Notes: generated from the letters alone by a model not told the origin. A stretch of 64,000 bases of DNA from Bacillota bacterium (GCA_023439185.1 JAEXOR010000065.1:62001-126000); one strand, 5' to 3'; positions 53,688 through 62,162 are shown, counted from the stretch's first letter. A program made the numbers and translations.

Positions 53688-54080
53688 ATGGCGATGGCGA
53701 CGCAAACAGCCAATGTACTTGCTTTTCCATCTTCGGAGGACCAGAATGTAATCAGGACCGCAGTGGAGACTTTTCTTTTCACCCAAACGGGCAAAACCAG
53801 GGAATTAATGCTGAAAACAATCCGGGTGGTGCTGGATCGCTACAGGATTAGCCGTTTTAGTTTTGCCGATTACTATGTTTGCGTTACCAGGGCTCCAAAT
53901 TGGGCTGTAATCCGGGCCAGGCATGTTATTGAAGAGGAAAAATGTCCGGGCTGCGGCCAATACATATACCTGGTCAAGGGAAACGTGCGCATACTGAGCA
54001 TTGAAGAGCATCCGCAGAGACATTACGTCACATACGGCTGCCGATGCGGACGGGTTTTCGGTAAATGGGAATCATTATGA
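53688..54080 (+). CDS. Hypothetical zinc-ribbon protein
   Basis: 130 residues. CPGCGQYIYLVKGN (about 85-98) and YGCRCGRVFGKWES at the C-terminus form a possible zinc ribbon. ATG codons at 53679, 53688 and 53694 are possible; 53688 is best spaced from AAGGGA. It precedes thrC by 18 bp and may be co-transcribed. Function unknown. Confidence 0.55.
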   Translation: MAMATQTANVLAFPSSEDQNVIRTAVETFLFTQTGKTRELMLKTIRVVLDRYRISRFSFADYYVCVTRAPNWAVIRARHVIEEEKCPGCGQYIYLVKGNVRILSIEEHPQRHYVTYGCRCGRVFGKWESL

Positions 54081-54098
54081 CAGACCGGAGGTTGTAAC

Positions 54099-55610
54099 AT
54101 GCTGTATCAAAGCACCAGGGGAGACAGCGGCCGGGTATCACCCGCCGAGGCCGTCAAACGTGGTATCGCCCCCGACGGCGGGCTGTTTGTCCCAACGGAG
54201 CGGGTTTCGTTTTCTGCGGAGGAAATACCCGCCTTAATCCCGATGGATTACCGGGAAAGGGTGGCCCGCATACTGACACCATATTTGTCCGGTTTCACAA
54301 ATGAAGAAATATGGGATTGCGTAAGCCTGGCATATAACGATGAGCATTTCGATCACCCGGCGATAGCGCCGCTGGTTAATTTGGATCAGGATCTGTCCGT
54401 GTTGGAATTGTGGCACGGTCCCACCTGCGCGTTCAAGGACATGGCGTTGCAAATACTGCCTCACCTGCTGGTTAAATCAATGGTCAAAACAGGTGAGGAC
54501 GCCGGGATACTGGTTTTGGTGGCCACGTCGGGAGATACCGGCAAGGCCGCTCTGGAAGGCTTTAAAGACGTGCCCCGGACGGCCATCAACGTTTTTTATC
54601 CCGCCGAAGGCGTCAGCGAGATCCAGAAACTCCAGATGGTGACCCAGGAAGGTAATAACGTCGGGGTTGTGGCGGTGCGGGGCAACTTTGACGATACCCA
54701 GAGCGGGGTCAAGAAAATATTCGGTGATCCGGCCATGGCGGAAAAGATTGCCGGACGGGGTTTTAAATTCTCCTCGGCCAACTCCATCAACTGGGGCCGT
54801 TTGGCACCGCAGATAGTATACTATTTTTCCGCCTATGCGGAGCTGCTGTCCAGTGGTCGCGTCAGCTCCGGACAAGCGGTAAATTTTGTTGTGCCCACCG
54901 GAAACTTCGGCAATATTTTGGCCGGGTTTTACGCCCGCGAGATGGGCCTGCCGGTAAACCGTCTGATTTGTGCCGCCAATGAAAACAATGTGCTGACCGA
55001 CTTCATCCGTACCGGCGTTTATGACCGGAACAGGAGCTTTATCACTACCCTCTCCCCTTCAATGGATATCCTTATCTCCAGCAACCTGGAGCGGTTACTG
55101 TTTGAATTGACCGGTTGGGACGCGGCGCCGGTCAGGGAATGGATGAACATCCTGAATAGCCGGGGCCGTTACGAAGTGGACGCCGATACCAGGGAAAAAG
55201 TACGGCAGTTGTTCTGGTCCGATTTCGCCGGTGACGATGACACCATGCGTTCAATCCGGGAAACGCACCGTCGCTACGGTTACGTGACGGATACCCACAC
55301 GGCGGTGGGACTGCATGTTTATGACCGTTACCGGGACGCCACCGGGGACGCCGCTCCCGCCGTGGTTCTTTCTACCGCCAGCCCGTTTAAATTCAACGCC
55401 AGCGTCGCCAAAGCCCTGCTGGGGGACGACGAAACCCGGGGTAAAACCGAGTTTGAACTGTTGCAGATCCTTTCAGAATTCAGCGGTATGCCCGTCCCCT
55501 GGGGATTACGGGACCTGCAAACAAGGCCGGTGCTGCATGACAGGGTGGTTGAACGTGAACAAATGCCCCAGAGCGTTAATTCTTTTGTAAACAAGTTAAC
55601 GGGTGAATAA
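54099..55610 (+). CDS. thrC: Threonine synthase
   Basis: 503 residues of the long threonine-synthase type. GPTCAFKDMALQ (about 108-119) has the PLP lysine, VATSGDTGKAALEGF and PTGNFGNILAGFYAREMGLP bind phosphate and cofactor. It converts O-phosphohomoserine to threonine. ATG behind GGAGG. No other threonine genes are adjacent. Confidence 0.95.
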   Translation: MLYQSTRGDSGRVSPAEAVKRGIAPDGGLFVPTERVSFSAEEIPALIPMDYRERVARILTPYLSGFTNEEIWDCVSLAYNDEHFDHPAIAPLVNLDQDLSVLELWHGPTCAFKDMALQILPHLLVKSMVKTGEDAGILVLVATSGDTGKAALEGFKDVPRTAINVFYPAEGVSEIQKLQMVTQEGNNVGVVAVRGNFDDTQSGVKKIFGDPAMAEKIAGRGFKFSSANSINWGRLAPQIVYYFSAYAELLSSGRVSSGQAVNFVVPTGNFGNILAGFYAREMGLPVNRLICAANENNVLTDFIRTGVYDRNRSFITTLSPSMDILISSNLERLLFELTGWDAAPVREWMNILNSRGRYEVDADTREKVRQLFWSDFAGDDDTMRSIRETHRRYGYVTDTHTAVGLHVYDRYRDATGDAAPAVVLSTASPFKFNASVAKALLGDDETRGKTEFELLQILSEFSGMPVPWGLRDLQTRPVLHDRVVEREQMPQSVNSFVNKLTGE

Positions 55611-55631
55611 GCGCGGTAAAGGTGATGAACA

Positions 55632-55799
55632 ATGAGTAGGACCTTTTTCCCGATGATGCTTACGGTATTTTCTTCGGTGGCGGTTTATTACCTGCTGTCC
55701 GTCAGGACTCCCCTGTCGGAAAACCTCAGTATGGCCGGCGGGGTGGCCGTGGGCATCGTATGCGCGGCGGCGGCCACGAAATTTGTCAAACGAAAATAA
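55632..55799 (+). CDS. Small two-span membrane protein
   Basis: 55 residues starting at an ATG with AAAGGTGATG upstream, 21 bp after thrC. Two hydrophobic stretches (FFPMMLTVFSSVAVYYLL and SMAGGVAVGIVCAAAA) are joined by a short loop, and the tail is basic (TKFVKRK). Conservation was not testable, but composition and position favour a real gene. Function unknown. Confidence 0.5.
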   Translation: MSRTFFPMMLTVFSSVAVYYLLSVRTPLSENLSMAGGVAVGIVCAAAATKFVKRK

Positions 55800-55945
55800 A
55801 AAATTTGTCAATTCAAGTCGCAAAAAATGCCGGATATCAGACTTTAGTCCTATTGCATTGGGCCTAGCCGCCTATTTACATGTATAACTAAATACTCAAT
55901 AATACTAAAACAAGTAATTATTATTCGACAAACAGGACTAAAGAC

Positions 55946-56167
55946 ATGAAACTTAACGAGGTGCGACAACGATTAATTTCATACGGATATCATCCTGACG
56001 AGGTTGAATATGCCCTGGTGGAGGTTTTGCTCTATAAAAGCGCCGAGCTTATTACCACGTCGGATATTAAAGTTTTGCTCAGCATGTTGCAGGAAAAGCT
56101 GGAAATAACCAGGGCCGAGTCCCGAATAAAGTGTTTGGCGGCTGATAAATACAGTTATTATGAATAA
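55946..56167 (+). CDS. Hypothetical small helical protein
   Basis: 73 residues, charged and helical (MKLNEVRQRLISYGY...EKLEITRAESRIK). The ribosome site is weak (AGGACTAAAGAC). A terminator follows directly. No family recognised. Confidence 0.5.
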   Translation: MKLNEVRQRLISYGYHPDEVEYALVEVLLYKSAELITTSDIKVLLSMLQEKLEITRAESRIKCLAADKYSYYE

Positions 56168-56175
56168 GATTTCCG

Positions 56176-56208
56176 GAGCACTCTAAGGCATAGGGTGCTT
56201 TTTTTATT
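56176..56208 (+). terminator. Intrinsic terminator
   Basis: AGCACTCTA pairs with TAGGGTGCT (with one wobble) followed by TTTTTTTATTT on the plus strand. Confidence 0.8.
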
Positions 56209-56322
56209 TATAGTGGGTTTTTATGGCGGTATTTAAGCGACATGCCAAAGGTGATGTGATTCTTGACGCTTTGGTGCATCTATGCTACCATTATCAATGC
56301 GATTGGCTTTAAAACTTAATAA

Positions 56323-56406
56323 GCGGGCGTGGCGGAACGGCAGACGCGCTGGACTTAGGATCCAGTGGGGCAACCCGTGGAGGTTCAAATCCTCTCGCCC
56401 GCACCA
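56323..56406 (+). tRNA. tRNA-Leu (anticodon UAG), CCA encoded
   Basis: GCGGGCG at the 5' end pairs with CGCCCGC before A-CCA. The anticodon arm CTGGA-CTTAGGA-TCCAG gives anticodon TAG. A long variable arm (GTGGGGCAACCCGT region) and the T-loop GGTTCAAATCC are typical of leucine tRNA. It decodes CUA and related leucine codons. Its 3' end is the probable attachment site for the integrase element that follows. Confidence 0.97.
56380..56406 (+). other. Predicted attachment-site core (tRNA-Leu 3' end)
   Basis: The integrase gene starts 129 bp beyond the tRNA and points towards it, the common arrangement for elements inserted in tRNA 3' ends. The second att copy should lie beyond the right window edge. 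I saw no second copy of GGTTCAAATCCTC within the window. Confidence 0.5.
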
Positions 56407-56419
56407 CAGTAAAATCAGG

Positions 56420-56445
56420 GGTTCCCGCTTGCCGGGAACCTTTTT
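56420..56445 (+). terminator. Terminator downstream of tRNA-Leu
   Basis: GGTTCCCG (56420-56427) pairs with CGGGAACC (56433-56440), followed by TTTTTG. Confidence 0.88.
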
Positions 56446-56497
56446 GCTTTGGTTTTCATTCGTTTTCGGTAACAAAACAGTAACATTTTTTTGGGCA

Positions 56498-56527
56498 CAA
56501 AAAATGCCCTCCATGCTCAGAGGGCAT
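56498..56527 (-). terminator. Terminator of the integrase gene
   Basis: On the minus strand ATGCCCTC pairs with GAGGGCAT around an eight-base loop and is followed by TTTTTTG. Only eight bases separate it from the integrase stop. Confidence 0.88.
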
Positions 56528-56534
56528 CGTTATT

Positions 56535-57698
56535 TTATTTCTTGAACAGTAGCTCGTCCAACTTGCCGGCCGCCTCTTTCTGCAGCGTGGGCGCAATATG
56601 GGAATATAGGTCCATGGTCATGCTGATATTTGAGTGTCCCAGGCGTTCAGATACCACCTTGGGGTGGACGCCCTGCTGCAGCAGATAACTTGCGTGGGCG
56701 TGGCGCAGACCGTGGAAGGTAACATTAAAGCCGGCTTTCGTGACCACTTCCTGGAACCTTTTTGATACTGTCGCCGGGTGGAGCGGGCTACCGTCCTGCA
56801 GGCAGCATATAAGGTTATTATCCTGATATACTCCGGGTTCTGACTCTAGTTTGATTTTTTGCTGCTCTTTCCTGTGGGCCTTCAGCGCTTTTATAACCTC
56901 CGGTGATATTGCTACGGACCGGCGGCTCGTTTTATTCTTGGGCTCTTTGAAAAACAGCCCTTGTTCCTTGGTGACGTATAGTCCCCGGGCAATATTCACT
57001 GCGCCATTTTTGAAGTCCACATCAGGCCACCGCAGGGCCAATATTTCCGCCCGCCTGGCGCCTAGAGTGACGGCCAGGTATACCGGCATATACATATAGC
57101 TGTCCCTGAACAAGTCAATGATCATGTTTGCGTCCTCCACCGGCAGGAAGTTTATTTCATGCTTTATCTTCTTGGGTGGCTTAGTGGCATCGGCGGGGTT
57201 CCGGTATATCATTTCCAGTTCAAGGGCGTGTTGCAGAGCCTCCCTCAATACCCGGTGATGCTGGCTTACTGTGGTAGGACTTAACCCTTTACCCAGGGCT
57301 TTCTTTTTGTCTTTGCGGCCGCCCTCTAGGGCTTTCTGGTGGTAGTCTCTGATATGTTTTGGCTTTAAGTTACTTAAGGCAATGCCGCCCAACTCGGGTA
57401 TAAGGTGTTTTTCGATGATTATCTTATAACCGGTGTATGTGGTAGGGCTTAGATTCTGTTTACCGTATGATTTCAGCCAGTCTGTTAACCAGTCTTTTAG
57501 TGTGGTTTTAACTGGTTCGACATAGGTACCTTTTTTAACCGCTACAATGGTTTCAGTAAGCCAATTATCTGCTTCTTTTTTTGAGTTAAATGTTTGTTTT
57601 TTTAGCTTCTTTTCCCCTGTTACCGGGTCAGCAACCCGCACCATGGCCGAATAGGTGGTTCCCCTTACACCTTCATTCTTAATAACGGTTCCGCGCAT
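56535..57698 (-). CDS. Site-specific tyrosine recombinase (integrase) of a mobile element
   Basis: 387 residues. N-terminal arm-binding domain (AP2-like, about 1-55), SAM-like core-binding domain (about 65-165), and catalytic domain with LGARRAEILALRW (Arg I), HGLRHAHASYLL (H-x-x-R) and the nucleophile in TMDLYSH. All catalytic boxes are present, so it is probably active. It integrates phage-like or conjugative elements at tRNA genes. The upstream excisionase-like gene ends 12 bp before its start. Confidence 0.95.
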   Translation of the reverse strand: MRGTVIKNEGVRGTTYSAMVRVADPVTGEKKLKKQTFNSKKEADNWLTETIVAVKKGTYVEPVKTTLKDWLTDWLKSYGKQNLSPTTYTGYKIIIEKHLIPELGGIALSNLKPKHIRDYHQKALEGGRKDKKKALGKGLSPTTVSQHHRVLREALQHALELEMIYRNPADATKPPKKIKHEINFLPVEDANMIIDLFRDSYMYMPVYLAVTLGARRAEILALRWPDVDFKNGAVNIARGLYVTKEQGLFFKEPKNKTSRRSVAISPEVIKALKAHRKEQQKIKLESEPGVYQDNNLICCLQDGSPLHPATVSKRFQEVVTKAGFNVTFHGLRHAHASYLLQQGVHPKVVSERLGHSNISMTMDLYSHIAPTLQKEAAGKLDELLFKK

Positions 57699-57710
57699 AT
57701 CAGCACCCCC

Positions 57711-58022
57711 CTACTTCTCATTCAGTTTCCTTCGCAGCTCCCGGTTTTCAGCTTCCAGTACTGTAACCCGGGCCTTAAGCTGTTTAATTTCCCGCTCGTA
57801 TTTCACATCTGGTTTGTTTTTTTCAATGAAGCGGTTCAATTCTTCTGCTGGTATCCTCCATCCTTCTTTACGATTTTTTGAGCGTTGGCCCTGTATGCGC
57901 CCTTCCCGCAACCACCGGCGGATCATCTGTTCACTGTCTGTTATACCATGCTGCTTTAGCCTATCAAGAGCCTCATTGACATTTAACAAGCCGGCGCCTT
58001 CACCCTGTAGGGTAAAAAACAC
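57711..58022 (-). CDS. Excisionase-like HTH protein with coiled-coil tail
   Basis: 103 residues from a GTG at 58022 with GGAGGTG upstream. NVNEALDRLKQHGITDSEQMIRRWLREGRIQG (about 14-45) reads as a winged-helix/HTH of the excisionase or MerR kind. A C-terminal coiled coil (about 70-103, EIKQLKARVTVLEAENRELRRKL) may dimerise it. Directly upstream of int, it is probably the directionality factor. Confidence 0.75.
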   Translation of the reverse strand: MFFTLQGEGAGLLNVNEALDRLKQHGITDSEQMIRRWLREGRIQGQRSKNRKEGWRIPAEELNRFIEKNKPDVKYEREIKQLKARVTVLEAENRELRRKLNEK

Positions 58023-58153
58023 TTTTACACCTCCTGTAAATGTTACTTAATGTAATATTATCATAAGTAATATTAAAAAGCAAGAGAAAAACCCGTCATT
58101 TGGCGGATTTGGATCACTTAGGTTTATATTGCTTTTAAATTATGTTATTTCTA

Positions 58154-60112
58154 TTATGGCATAAGTTCTTTATACTTTTTTGTCAAATAGGATAATCCTT
58201 CTGAATTATCCACAACTTTATACTCTAGTTTGGTTTTAATAAAATTAAGTCTTCCTTTTGCTTCTTGTATAATTTGATTCCATTCTTTAATAAATACATT
58301 TAAGTTCTTTTTATTAATAATATGGCCAAATTCCCTATCATCTTGTTCGCATTCTGATTTAGCGTAATTATTTAGTTTTGTGCCAACTAATATAAATGTC
58401 CAACTTGTTTTTTCTTTATCAAAGTATTTTTCCCTTTGAACATCAATTGCATACTTTTTAATCTGACTAATTTCTTTATCTGATATAATGCACTTTGGCC
58501 TCTTTAATTCAATAACTAGGTTTTCATAAACATCGGGTTTTCCATAATTATATTGACTCCACAAACAAAGGTCAGGGATATCATCCAGACCTTTTAAATT
58601 ATTGAAATCAATATTTTCAATTAGTTCAGTTCTCCCTAACTGGTTGATATGTTCTTTTAGAACATTTTTTAAAGATATATCATCTGTAACATACTCATAT
58701 TGATCGCCAAAAATCCATAATTCATTAAGCAATATTTTATGAAGTTGGCTTCTTTCTTTTAGGTGTTTTTCATAATAACCATTATATAAAATTTGTTCTA
58801 AGCCATTTATAAATGTAAGTCTTTCTGTAACAATTTTTGTTGTGTTAATTATAGAAGCAAGTGATGTTTTTTCTAGGAGTTCTGCTAATTCATCTTGCTG
58901 CTCTAAGCTAAGTTCGAGGACGTCTTTTAGAATGGTATTAAGGCTTGATGGATTTTGAATCATGGCCTGCTTTAAAAGTTGAAGGGTAAGTTTTTTTGAT
59001 GGCTTAGAGTTTTTAGTGAAATCAGGTAAATATTCGTGTACCTTAACAGCGCATATGTCAAAAACTTGCCTTTCCACTTCCTCGATTTTATTTAAAGGCT
59101 TACCTTCATAAGGATATACATTTTCTTCTTTTAGCTTTTGTACTGTTTTTGAAGCTTCACTTGCTAATTTCTCTCTTTGATAATCTCTAATAATTTCGTA
59201 TATTTTACTAGATAAAACCCTAAATTGAGGATTTGCTTCTTTAAGTATCAGTTCGTTTTTTAAATGCATTTGTTCAATAAAATCACTCATTACATAAACA
59301 GTAAAGTTTGCTTTTTTAACCGTCAAAGCATCTTCATCATAGGTAACACCTTTGGAATTACACAAAAATATTCTTCTATTTTTTCCGTTTTTCCACTCAA
59401 TGATTTTTGCTACTCCGCTAATTTCGTGCTTAGAATTATTTTCAAGTAAGGTTGTTGAAAATGGAAAATCAGTAGCTTTATTAATTGAGTCATTAGGATC
59501 TACTTTAAAGCCTTCTATCCCAATATTTATTCCGTAATATGCAAATAAATATGGGGCCATAATAACACTTATTCTTTCTGAAACGATATTTGAATCATTT
59601 AAAGAGTTAGTTTTTTCTTCATATACACTTTCAATAGTTACTTTTGTGCCTGCTTTTAAAATATCGGAACACTGTTTTTCTGAAACATCTAATTTAGTAA
59701 GCTCGTGAGCATAACCTATTAAGTTAAATTTATAGTAGTCACCATTTTGTTTATCCTTGTAACAAGTCTCCCAGGTTATTTTTTTACCTAAAGCAAAAGC
59801 TTTATACCTGCCTTGTCCGGTTTTCCCATGATACAGTCTTCCCTGGGGAGTTTTACCGTCTGTCAATTTATGTGAATTGCCAAGTTTACCAAAAGTAAAT
59901 TCTATATCCTCATAATAAATGCCATGTCCGTCATCAGTTATAATTATTTTTTCTATGCCGCTAAGAACATTTCTTTCATAATCAATAGTAATATTTAAAG
60001 CATCAGCATCAACAGCATTCCATATAAGTTCCGCAATTCCATTAACGGGGGTAGTTTGATGAATGCGGTTTAGATGTTCGTCTGTTAGCTGAACCACCAA
60101 AGTGCTTGGCAT
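58154..60112 (-). CDS. GHKL ATPase fused to a PD-(D/E)XK nuclease-like domain; candidate defence protein
   Basis: 652 residues from the ATG at 60112 (GGGTGA five bases upstream). N-terminal Bergerat ATP-binding fold: N-box AELIWNAVDA (Glu28, Asn32), DDGHGI (Asp61), and GKTGQGRYKAFALG (about 96-109), followed by the transducer-like part. The middle is helical. Near the C-terminus IPDLCLW (Asp514), LVIELKRP (Glu535, Lys537) and QIKKYA match the PD-(D/E)XK core of DUF4263/Shedu-like nucleases. Composition is far more AT-rich than neighbours, a sign of transfer. Related GHKL-nuclease proteins occur in prokaryotic MORC-like conflict systems; a defence role here is inference. Confidence 0.8.
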   Translation of the reverse strand: MPSTLVVQLTDEHLNRIHQTTPVNGIAELIWNAVDADALNITIDYERNVLSGIEKIIITDDGHGIYYEDIEFTFGKLGNSHKLTDGKTPQGRLYHGKTGQGRYKAFALGKKITWETCYKDKQNGDYYKFNLIGYAHELTKLDVSEKQCSDILKAGTKVTIESVYEEKTNSLNDSNIVSERISVIMAPYLFAYYGINIGIEGFKVDPNDSINKATDFPFSTTLLENNSKHEISGVAKIIEWKNGKNRRIFLCNSKGVTYDEDALTVKKANFTVYVMSDFIEQMHLKNELILKEANPQFRVLSSKIYEIIRDYQREKLASEASKTVQKLKEENVYPYEGKPLNKIEEVERQVFDICAVKVHEYLPDFTKNSKPSKKLTLQLLKQAMIQNPSSLNTILKDVLELSLEQQDELAELLEKTSLASIINTTKIVTERLTFINGLEQILYNGYYEKHLKERSQLHKILLNELWIFGDQYEYVTDDISLKNVLKEHINQLGRTELIENIDFNNLKGLDDIPDLCLWSQYNYGKPDVYENLVIELKRPKCIISDKEISQIKKYAIDVQREKYFDKEKTSWTFILVGTKLNNYAKSECEQDDREFGHIINKKNLNVFIKEWNQIIQEAKGRLNFIKTKLEYKVVDNSEGLSYLTKKYKELMP

Positions 60113-60289
60113 AAAAATCACCCAGTAATTAGAGATTAAGTAATTCTACCATGAAACTTTGCCAAAATGTTATGTATTATTATGTCGAATAATGTCAATT
60201 CCAAATTTTCCGCATCCAGTTTTTTTATCTCAAGTCATGTCTTTCAATTATGGTTCGGGAAACTTTTGGTTAGCAGATGTATTATTAAC

Positions 60290-60775
60290 TTAAGAAATAA
60301 AAAATCCATCATTTGAGGGCTCGACGAGAGTGTCTCTTCTTCTGTGTAAACCGTAAACCAGCTTTAAATCTGTCATGAACGGCTTGATGTCTTTGTATGA
60401 TACATATTTTGTGGAGTTGCGGATTTGATAAATTACGCATAGCTGCTGCTCTGTTTTGGGAAAAATCGTCTCTATGGCGGTGGAGAATCCGGAAAGGTTG
60501 TCCCGGCAGGCAATTAAGATGTCTTCAACACCGCGATTTTCAGTTCGTTGCATACGGTGGTCCAGAAGCTGGCGCTTTCGTTCTCTGACATCCATATACC
60601 CAATATTTCTTTACGACCGTCCATGTTGATCCCTAAAACGGAGTACAGGCATTTGTTGATGACCTAGTTATCTTTGCGCACTTTGAATACGATCCCGTCA
60701 AGGAAGACGATAAGGTAGACTGGATTCAGCGGTCTTGACTGCCACTCTATTACAGCGGGCATTTTGAGTCAGCAT
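60290..60775 (-). pseudogene. IS256-family transposase remnant
   Basis: On the minus strand AVIEWQSRPLNPVYLIVFLDGIVFK and INKCLYSVLGINMDGRKEILG are separated by an in-frame TAG after RKDN. Then a one-base frameshift leads into NRGVEDILIACRDNLSGF and QIRNSTKYVSYKD. These are characteristic of the IS256 (mutator-like) transposase core. Both ends are missing, so the copy is dead. Confidence 0.85.
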
Positions 60776-60813
60776 ATATCGGACCCCGTCAATGTAGGCC
60801 ACATGGCTGCCCA
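60774..60813 (-). pseudogene. Fragment duplicate of the 61770-62162 gene
   Basis: About 40 bases match 61826-61866 with two or three differences and would encode LGSHVAHIDGVRYI. It directly adjoins the broken transposase. It shows that a second copy of the phage-type gene once existed here and was destroyed. Confidence 0.7.
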
Positions 60814-60831
60814 GTCGGGGAATTGTAATTA

Positions 60832-61176
60832 TTAGTCTTTCATCTTAAGCATTTTGCTTACATATGGCTGGCTAACGTTTAAAATATCAGCGATTTCAGT
60901 TTGAGTTTTATTCTCCTTATACAATTGCTTTGCAGTATGATGTAAATCCATTTTTTTTCTTGGAACGTCAATATGAGATTGAGAAATAATGGCTCCATCT
61001 TCGTAAGCATGGTATTTAACATTTAGTATTTCTTTGTCAGTAACCCTTTTGATTACTAACATATTATCTTTCTTTGTCATTGTAATATCCCTCTGACGGG
61101 CTAATTCATTTAGTGTTAAATTCCCAATATGTTCCGGAAAAATACTTTGTTTTCTTGGTACTATCTCTTTGCGCAC
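60832..61176 (-). CDS. Small HTH protein
   Basis: 114 residues from a GTG at 61176, with AAAGGAGG upstream. The C-terminal KTQTEIADILNVSQPYVSKMLKMKD (about 90-114) is a sigma70-region-4/TrfB-like helix-turn-helix. The first 80 residues are not recognised. A 22-bp perfect palindrome lies 19 bp upstream of the start, suggesting autoregulation. Confidence 0.65.
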   Translation of the reverse strand: MRKEIVPRKQSIFPEHIGNLTLNELARQRDITMTKKDNMLVIKRVTDKEILNVKYHAYEDGAIISQSHIDVPRKKMDLHHTAKQLYKENKTQTEIADILNVSQPYVSKMLKMKD

Positions 61177-61194
61177 AGGTGATTATTCCTCCTT

Positions 61195-61216
61195 TGTTAT
61201 ATAAATTTATATAACA
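61195..61216. promoter_or_regulatory. Perfect 22-bp palindrome, probable operator
   Basis: TGTTATATAAA followed by its exact complement TTTATATAACA. It lies just upstream of the ribosome site of the HTH gene 60832-61176 and is consistent with binding by a dimeric regulator over the promoter. Confidence 0.6.
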
Positions 61217-61345
61217 AAATCATAAAGTACCAAAGACATAATGTCAAGTACATGATATAAAAAAGCGGGAACTCTGTCATATCAGTTAACCCGCCCTGGG
61301 AGTCACAGTTTTTTTCATTGGTCGTGGGGGTTTAAATGTAACGTA

Positions 61346-61600
61346 TTTCAAATTCGCCAGCGCTGGTGAATTTGAAAACGGTCAGCGCCGGCCATTTTGA
61401 CTAAATTCCTCAGCGCTAAGGAATTTAGTTTACTGCGCTTTTGGTTTTGCCGCCCGGGTTAATTTACTTGAAATCGCCCAGCGCTGGCGATTTGGTCAAA
61501 AACGAAATCGATTTCGGATTTACCTGTCGTTTGCAAATATGCCAGCGTTGGCACATCTGCTGGCAAAGAGTATTCAAATTTTGCAGCGCTGCAAAATTTG
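61346..61600. repeat. Palindrome array A
   Basis: A 255-bp noncoding stretch packed with dyads of about 23-32 bp centred on AGCGCT or a variant: 61346-61377, 61375-61398 (imperfect), 61400-61429, 61471-61493, 61503-61516, 61533-61560 (imperfect) and 61575-61600 (perfect 26 bp). Outer arms share AAATT/AATTT, while the inner arm bases differ between units but remain complementary. The flanking bases of the gap 61217-61769 show no gene except a doubtful 22-codon frame at 61699-61767. Confidence 0.85.
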
Positions 61601-61657
61601 CCAGTGTGTTATCGTGATGCTCTCCAGGCTTAAATGAAATGCGAAGTTACAGCAAGA

Positions 61658-61680
61658 CGCTCCCCCGGGATGGGAAGCGC
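61658..61680 (-). terminator. Degenerate terminator-like hairpin following gene 61770
   Basis: GCGCTTCCC pairs with GGGGGAGCG(T) with wobbles on the minus strand. It resembles the cleaner hairpin at 62518-62544 in sequence and position relative to the palindrome array, but has no T-run. Confidence 0.5.
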
Positions 61681-61698
61681 CTTAATACTTGATTTGTT

Positions 61699-61767
61699 TT
61701 AAGAGGAGCTTTGCAGACCGTGCAGAACACCCCTGATTTGGCTGATAGGGTCTTTCTTCCGGGCCAT
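61699..61767 (-). CDS. Doubtful 22-codon open frame
   Basis: It starts with ATG at 61767 with GGAGGG nine bases upstream, directly after the stop of the gene 61770-62162, and encodes MARKKDPISQIRGVLHGLQSSS. It may be the broken start of a longer gene. Only the ribosome site supports it. Confidence 0.25.
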   Translation of the reverse strand: MARKKDPISQIRGVLHGLQSSS

Positions 61768-61769
61768 GA

Positions 61770-62162
61770 TTACTTACCCTCCCACACATCAGGAAATTTC
61801 GCTTTAATTGCGTCCAGCTTGCCCAGTATATACCGGACCCCGTCAATGTGGGCCACATGGCTGCCCAGGTCCGGAAACTCGGCCATGATACTTTGTTCAT
61901 TCAGCTTATCCAACTCCGCCTTGAGCTGCTCCACCACACCGACCGGCGGAGGTTCTGCCTTCGTCAGCTCCGGCAGCCCGGCAGTAAGTTTGTCATATTC
62001 CCCTTGGGTAATAACCCCGTCTATGAGCAGATCCGTTAGCTTCTCCCGGGGAGATGCGCCCAGATACTTTATGTAGTTAGTAACCACCTTGCCGCCAACG
62101 CGCTTCCGCTCCTCAAGGTGGGCATATTGCCGGGCGCCTTTTTTCTGCCAGCGGATAAACAT
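61770..62162 (-). CDS. Phage/mobile-element protein with transposase-like N-terminus
   Basis: 130 residues from an ATG behind GTAAGGAGG. The N-terminal FIRWQKKGARQYAHLEERKRVGGKVVTNYIKYLG (read as segments, about 2-36) resembles the short beta-rich entry motif of IS1634-type transposases and many phage proteins. The rest is helical (DKLTAGLPEL..., VVEQLKAELDKL...). Function unknown. It is flanked on both sides by palindrome arrays and has a broken fragment copy at 60774-60813. Confidence 0.65.
   Translation of the reverse strand: MFIRWQKKGARQYAHLEERKRVGGKVVTNYIKYLGASPREKLTDLLIDGVITQGEYDKLTAGLPELTKAEPPPVGVVEQLKAELDKLNEQSIMAEFPDLGSHVAHIDGVRYILGKLDAIKAKFPDVWEGK

Noticed and set aside
53219..53794. 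Longer GerW-like gene starting at 53794
   Set aside because: The extension overlaps the plus-strand gene at 53688, has no ribosome site and does not resemble the family N-terminus.
61682..61900. 72-codon open frame on the minus strand
   Set aside because: It overlaps the well-supported gene 61770-62162 in another frame, has no ribosome site and biased composition.
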